A stretch of 64,000 nucleotides of DNA from an uncultured Burkholderiales bacterium (GTDB lineage Bacteria; Pseudomonadota; Gammaproteobacteria; Burkholderiales; Burkholderiaceae_C): the NCBI GenBank assembly GCA_937873395.1, contig CALMYH010000106.1:18133-82132 (forward strand), written 5' to 3'. Every line of letters starts with the position of its first letter. Positions within the stretch are counted from its first letter, which is position 1. Positions 60,519 to 64,000 of this stretch are shown here, one piece after another. The position numbers were made by a program, and so were the translations under genes. A model generated the notes under the pieces. It was not told where the DNA came from. It saw only the letters and a program-made list of their open reading frames with translations, and searched no databases.

Positions 60519-62312
60519 ATGGCCATGCGCTCCCACTACTGCGGTCTGGTGACCGAAGCCCTCCTGGGCCAAACCGTCCAACTGTGCGGCTGGGTCAACC
60601 GCAGCCGCGACCATGGTGGTGTGATCTTCATCGACCTGCGTGATCGTGAAGGTTATGTGCAGGTGGTCTGCGATCCGGACCGTCCGGACATGTTCAAGAC
60701 CGCCGAGGACGTGCGCAATGAATTCTGCGTGCAGGTCACCGGTCTGGTGCGTGCCCGCCCCGCCGGCACCACCAACGACAAGCTCAAGAGCGGCCAGATC
60801 GAGGTGCTGTGCCATGAGCTCAAGGTGCTCAACCCCTCGGTCACCCCGCCGTTCCAGCTGGACGACGACAACCTGTCGGAAACCACCCGCCTGACGCACC
60901 GCGTGCTGGACCTGCGCCGACCCTACATGCAGCACAACCTGATGCTGCGCTACCGCGTGGCCATGGAGGTGCGCAAGTTTCTGGATGCCAACGGCTTCAT
61001 CGATATCGAAACGCCGATGCTGACCAAGAGCACGCCCGAAGGCGCGCGCGACTACCTGGTGCCCAGCCGCGTGCACGACGGCCAGTTCTTCGCGCTGCCG
61101 CAAAGCCCGCAGCTGTTCAAGCAGCTGCTCATGGTCGCCGGCTACGACCGCTACTACCAGATCACCAAGTGCTTCCGTGACGAAGACCTGCGCGCCGATC
61201 GCCAGCCCGAATTCACCCAGATCGATATCGAGACCTCATTCCTGACCGAAGAGGACATCCGCGCGATGTTCCAGGGCATGATCAAGACGGTGTTCCAGAA
61301 CACCCTGGGCGTGGATCTGGGCGAATTCCCGGTCATGGCCTACAACGACGCCATGCACCGCTTCGGCTCCGACAAGCCCGACCTGCGCGTCCAGCTCGAA
61401 TTCACCGAGCTGACCGATGTCATGGCCGACGTGGACTTCAAGGTCTTCAGTGCGCCGGCGCAGATGAAGAACGGGCGCGTGGTGGCCTTGCGCATTCCGG
61501 GCGGCAGCGAAATGAGCCGCAGCGAAATCGACGCCTACACCGAGTTCGTCAAGATCTACGGCGCCAAGGGCCTGGCCTGGATCAAGGTCAACGAAGTGGC
61601 CAAGGGCCGCGACGGCCTGCAAAGCCCGATCGTGAAGAACCTGCACGACAAGGCTGTGGCCGAGATCCTGGCGCGCACCGGTGCGCAGGACGGCGACATC
61701 CTCTTCTTTGGCGCCGACAAGGCCAAGATCGTCAACGACGCTATCGGCGCGCTGCGGATCAAGATCGGCCACAGCGAATTTGCCAAAAAGACCGGACTGT
61801 TCGAAGACCGCTGGGCGCCGCTGTGGGTGGTGGACTTCCCGATGTTCGAACACGACGAGGAAGCCAACCGCTGGAATGCCGTGCACCACCCCTTCACCGC
61901 GCCCAAGGATGGCCACGAAGACTATATGGACACCGATCCGGGACGCTGCGTGGCCAAGGCCTACGACATGGTGCTCAACGGCTGGGAGCTGGGGGGCGGC
62001 TCGGTCCGTATCCACCGCGCCGACGTACAAAGCAAGGTGTTCTCGGCGCTCAACATCGGCCCCGAGGAAGCCCAGCTCAAGTTCGGCTTCCTGCTCGACG
62101 CTTTGCAGTACGGCGCGCCACCCCACGGTGGCCTGGCCTTCGGCTTGGATCGACTGATCACCTTGATGACCAAGGCCGAATCGATCCGCGACGTGATCGC
62201 CTTCCCCAAGACCCAGCGCGCCCAGTGCCTGCTGACGCACGCCCCCAGTCCGGTGGACGAAAAGCAGCTGCGCGAATTGCATATCAAGCTGCGCAACCCG
62301 CAGCCGGTCTGA
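60519..62312 (+). CDS. aspS: Aspartyl-tRNA synthetase AspS
   Basis: AspS charges tRNA-Asp, and in many bacteria without AsnRS also mischarges tRNA-Asn; the window does not decide this. The 597-residue class II enzyme has the N-terminal OB domain ([20 protein letters not shown]) and motif 2 in [20 protein letters not shown]. The bacterial GAD insert and motif 3 ([14 protein letters not shown]) follow. The length is that of the bacterial type. It lies 89 bases after the FmdB-like gene. Confidence 0.97.
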   Translation: MAMRSHYCGLVTEALLGQTVQLCGWVNRSRDHGGVIFIDLRDREGYVQVVCDPDRPDMFKTAEDVRNEFCVQVTGLVRARPAGTTNDKLKSGQIEVLCHELKVLNPSVTPPFQLDDDNLSETTRLTHRVLDLRRPYMQHNLMLRYRVAMEVRKFLDANGFIDIETPMLTKSTPEGARDYLVPSRVHDGQFFALPQSPQLFKQLLMVAGYDRYYQITKCFRDEDLRADRQPEFTQIDIETSFLTEEDIRAMFQGMIKTVFQNTLGVDLGEFPVMAYNDAMHRFGSDKPDLRVQLEFTELTDVMADVDFKVFSAPAQMKNGRVVALRIPGGSEMSRSEIDAYTEFVKIYGAKGLAWIKVNEVAKGRDGLQSPIVKNLHDKAVAEILARTGAQDGDILFFGADKAKIVNDAIGALRIKIGHSEFAKKTGLFEDRWAPLWVVDFPMFEHDEEANRWNAVHHPFTAPKDGHEDYMDTDPGRCVAKAYDMVLNGWELGGGSVRIHRADVQSKVFSALNIGPEEAQLKFGFLLDALQYGAPPHGGLAFGLDRLITLMTKAESIRDVIAFPKTQRAQCLLTHAPSPVDEKQLRELHIKLRNPQPV

Positions 62313-62331
62313 GGTGGTCTCGGGCTGCGAA

Positions 62332-62356
62332 AAAAGGGCGCCTGCGGGCGCCTTTT
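62332..62356 (+). terminator. Terminator after aspS
   Basis: AAAAGG-G-CGCC at 62332-62342 pairs with GGCGCCTTTT at 62347-62356, a 10-bp stem with one bulged G and a TGCG loop. The T-run is only four long, then GTCTT. It ends about 20 bases before the nudB start, so nudB may depend on readthrough. Confidence 0.65.
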
Positions 62357-62377
62357 GTCTTGCGAGAGGGAACAGTG

Positions 62378-62866
62378 GTGAGCAACTTCGGCCCACCTGA
62401 GAACCGCCGCTTCAAGCTCCCGCAGTCGGTGCTGGTGGTGATTCACACGCCTGCCCTGGAGGTGCTGCTGATCGAGCGGGCCGATGCCCCCGGTTTCTGG
62501 CAGTCGGTCACCGGTTCGAAGGACACCGACGGCGAATCTTTCCGGGCGGCCGCGGTCCGCGAGGTGCGGGAAGAAACGGGTCTCGATGCCCAGGCCCCGG
62601 GCCATCACCTGATCGACTGGGAGCTGGAGAACGTCTACGAAATCTATCCGCAGTGGCTTCATCGCTACGCGCCCGGTGTGACCCACAACACCGAGCACCT
62701 GTTCGGGCTGCGTGTGCCAGCCCCCGTTCCTGTGCGGCTGAACCCGAGGGAGCACAGGGCGCAGGTCTGGCTGCCTTGGGCGGAGGCGGCCGATCGCTGC
62801 TTTTCCCCTTCGAATGCCGAGGCCATCAGCTGGCTGCCGCGCCTGGGCGCGCGTCCGGCGCCTTGA
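62378..62866 (+). CDS. nudB: Dihydroneopterin triphosphate diphosphatase NudB
   Basis: NudB removes pyrophosphate from dihydroneopterin triphosphate in folate synthesis. The protein of 162 residues contains QSVLVVIHTPALEVLLIERA, then FWQSVTGSKDTDGESFRAAA and VREVREETGL, a Nudix box whose first half is one residue longer than the usual GX5E, plus LHRYAPGVTHNTEHLFGL. These match E. coli NudB (FWQSVTG, HRYAPGVTRNTE). Two adjacent GTG codons (62375 and 62378) can start it; GAGAGGG suits the second. The aspS-nudB order is usual in the order. Confidence 0.92.
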   Translation: MSNFGPPENRRFKLPQSVLVVIHTPALEVLLIERADAPGFWQSVTGSKDTDGESFRAAAVREVREETGLDAQAPGHHLIDWELENVYEIYPQWLHRYAPGVTHNTEHLFGLRVPAPVPVRLNPREHRAQVWLPWAEAADRCFSPSNAEAISWLPRLGARPAP

Positions 62867-63077
62867 TGCTCAAACGCCACGGCCTGCGGGCCGGTGTGGC
62901 CCACCAGCCGCAGAGCTGTGAAATTTGCCTCTGCCACTTGCATCCTGAACTGTGCACAAAGTTGCGCTTGATACCAAATCAAGCCTGAGCCCGGAGCAAA
63001 TGAATACTTAATGATGTTAAAAACTGTGTCCATGTGAATATTGGGTGCAGTCTGTGCACCCTGGCCGGACCTGCTGC

Positions 63078-64000
63078 ATGAACAAGACATACAAATCGAT
63101 CTGGAACGAGGCGCTGGGTACTTATGTGGCGGCGGCTGAAGTGGCTTCGTCCGGCGGACGCAAGACGTCCTCGACCCGCAAGGCCCGCCGTGCGCCGCTG
63201 CGGTCGATGCTTGGCCAGATGGCTCTGGAGCCGCGCATCGTGTTCGATGCCGCACTGCCGGCTACCGTCGTCGATTTCCAGAACGACGCCTACCATGCGC
63301 TGCCCGACACCATGGACATGGAGGTGGCTGTTGCAGAGGTCGACCCGTTGCCGCCGTTGGCCGTCGCTTACCAGGCCCAGGAGCAGGAGGGTGCGCCCGT
63401 CGGCCTGGCGCCTGAAACCGGGCATGCTTCTGACGTCGGCAATGACGAATCCGGCGACACCGAACTGTTGGCCGTTGAAGAGCCGCAGCGACAGGAGATC
63501 ATTTTTGTCGACGGCGCCGTCCCCGACCTGGCGGACTTCATCGAGAGCCATCCGGGCGAGGTGATCTTTCTCGATCCCCATCGCGATGGCATGGAACAGA
63601 TCGCCGAGGCCCTGCGCGGACGCACGGGCGTCACGGCCATCCATATCCTGAGTCACGCCGAGGCCGGACAGGTGCGTCTGGGCTCGTCCTTGCTGACGGC
63701 CGACAGCATTCTGGGTGAACACGCCGACGAGATGGCGGTGATCCGGGCGGCCCTGGCGGCTGAGGCCGACATCCTCCTGTATGGCTGCGACATCGCCGGA
63801 ACCGAAGACGGCCTGGCTTTTGTGCGTGCTCTGGCCGATGCCACCGGCGCGGACGTGGCCGCCTCCATCGACACCACCGGCTCGGCGGAGCTAGGCGGCA
63901 ACTGGGTCCTTGAGGTGCAGCATGGCCAGATTGACGCCGAAACGCTGGCCATCACGGCCTGGCACGGGCTGCTGGCCCAGAACAACACGGGAGCGTGGAC
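63078..64000 (+). CDS. Large secreted DUF4347 protein, N-terminal part (runs off the window)
   Basis: The frame from ATG 63078 is open to the window end (307 codons). The first about 25 residues (MNKTYKSIWNEALGTYVAAA) look like the extended signal-peptide region of large autotransporter and two-partner-secretion proteins. A basic stretch and an LEPRIVFDAALPA motif follow. From about residue 135 comes a DUF4347 domain (IIFVDGAVPDLADFIESHPG; IHILSHAEAGQVRLGS; DILLYGCDIAGTEDGLAFVR). Such domains open very large, repeat-rich surface or RTX-like adhesins. The rest of the gene is unseen. Upstream, 62867-63077 is A+T-richer than its surroundings and may hold its promoter. Confidence 0.8.
   Translation, partial: MNKTYKSIWNEALGTYVAAAEVASSGGRKTSSTRKARRAPLRSMLGQMALEPRIVFDAALPATVVDFQNDAYHALPDTMDMEVAVAEVDPLPPLAVAYQAQEQEGAPVGLAPETGHASDVGNDESGDTELLAVEEPQRQEIIFVDGAVPDLADFIESHPGEVIFLDPHRDGMEQIAEALRGRTGVTAIHILSHAEAGQVRLGSSLLTADSILGEHADEMAVIRAALAAEADILLYGCDIAGTEDGLAFVRALADATGADVAASIDTTGSAELGGNWVLEVQHGQIDAETLAITAWHGLLAQNNTGAW

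Overview
The window is a GC-rich chromosomal segment with the gene content and gene order of a betaproteobacterium of the order Burkholderiales, probably Comamonadaceae or a near relative. The evidence is the order ibaG-murA-hisGDCBHAF, petABC-sspA-sspB, DciA-like/M23/secA/argJ/DUF815/mutT/yacG/zapD/coaE/pilD/pilC/pilB, rplU-rpmA-obgE-proB, prmC-prfA-hemA and ubiE-Tim44...ubiJ-ubiB, together with a short-form HisG and a fused DUF3683 oxidoreductase. I saw no rRNA, CRISPR array, phage or insertion sequence. Most of the window is ordinary housekeeping DNA, and no gap between genes exceeds about 300 bases.

Layout. 1-7393 (+): end of a BolA-family gene, murA, then hisG-hisD-hisC-hisB-hisH-hisA-hisF, mostly joined by 4-base ATGA overlaps. 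The exception is a 124-base, strongly structured spacer between hisA and hisF. 7437-7934 (-): an inverted LapA-like membrane protein gene that separates hisF from hisI. 8065-11353 (+): hisI, hisE, a DUF4870 protein, a HIT protein and tatABC. 11424-12581 (-): a DegS-like membrane-anchored protease with its own terminator. 12756-14784 (+): DUF3149, Nif3-like, pdxA. 14801-15223 (-): mscL. 15478-19677 (+): petA, petB, petC (cytochrome bc1), a terminator, sspA, sspB, followed by tRNA-Thr(TGT). 19805-20122 (-): DciA-like. 20162-26751 (+): M23 peptidase, secA, argJ, DUF815 ATPase and a MutT hydrolase. 26767-33562 (-): yacG, zapD, coaE, pilD, pilC, pilB, tRNA-Pro(CGG), ispB.

33784-36761 (+): rplU, rpmA, terminator, obgE, proB. 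36788-37405 (-): rppH. 37557-39946 (+): proS and a lytic transglycosylase. 39956-45880 is mainly (-): a Lon-like AAA ATPase, grxD, prmC, prfA, hemA and a GDPD phosphodiesterase, with a small (+) gene pair opposite hemA. 46144-52056 (+): the DUF3683 oxidoreductase, DUF971, ubiE, Tim44-like. 52092-57738 (+): a CitA/DcuS-type two-component system followed by a tripartite tricarboxylate transporter (tctC-tctB-tctA). 57778-62866 (+): ubiJ, ubiB, an FmdB-type zinc-ribbon protein, aspS, nudB. From 63078 to the window end: the N terminus of a large secreted DUF4347 protein.

The main themes are histidine biosynthesis, protein export (Tat, SecA), respiration and ubiquinone (bc1, ubiE/J/B), type IV pilus assembly, heme and translation factors, and one carboxylate-uptake cassette that splits the ubiquinone genes. 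The most interesting signals are the nested hairpin and 39-codon frame between hisA and hisF, the sigma-54-like promoter before tctC inside the inserted cassette, the symmetric -10 element shared by hemA and a small divergent gene pair, the 23-codon frame coupled to the DUF815 ATPase, and the truncated DUF4347 protein at the right edge. I found no convincing new multi-gene system.
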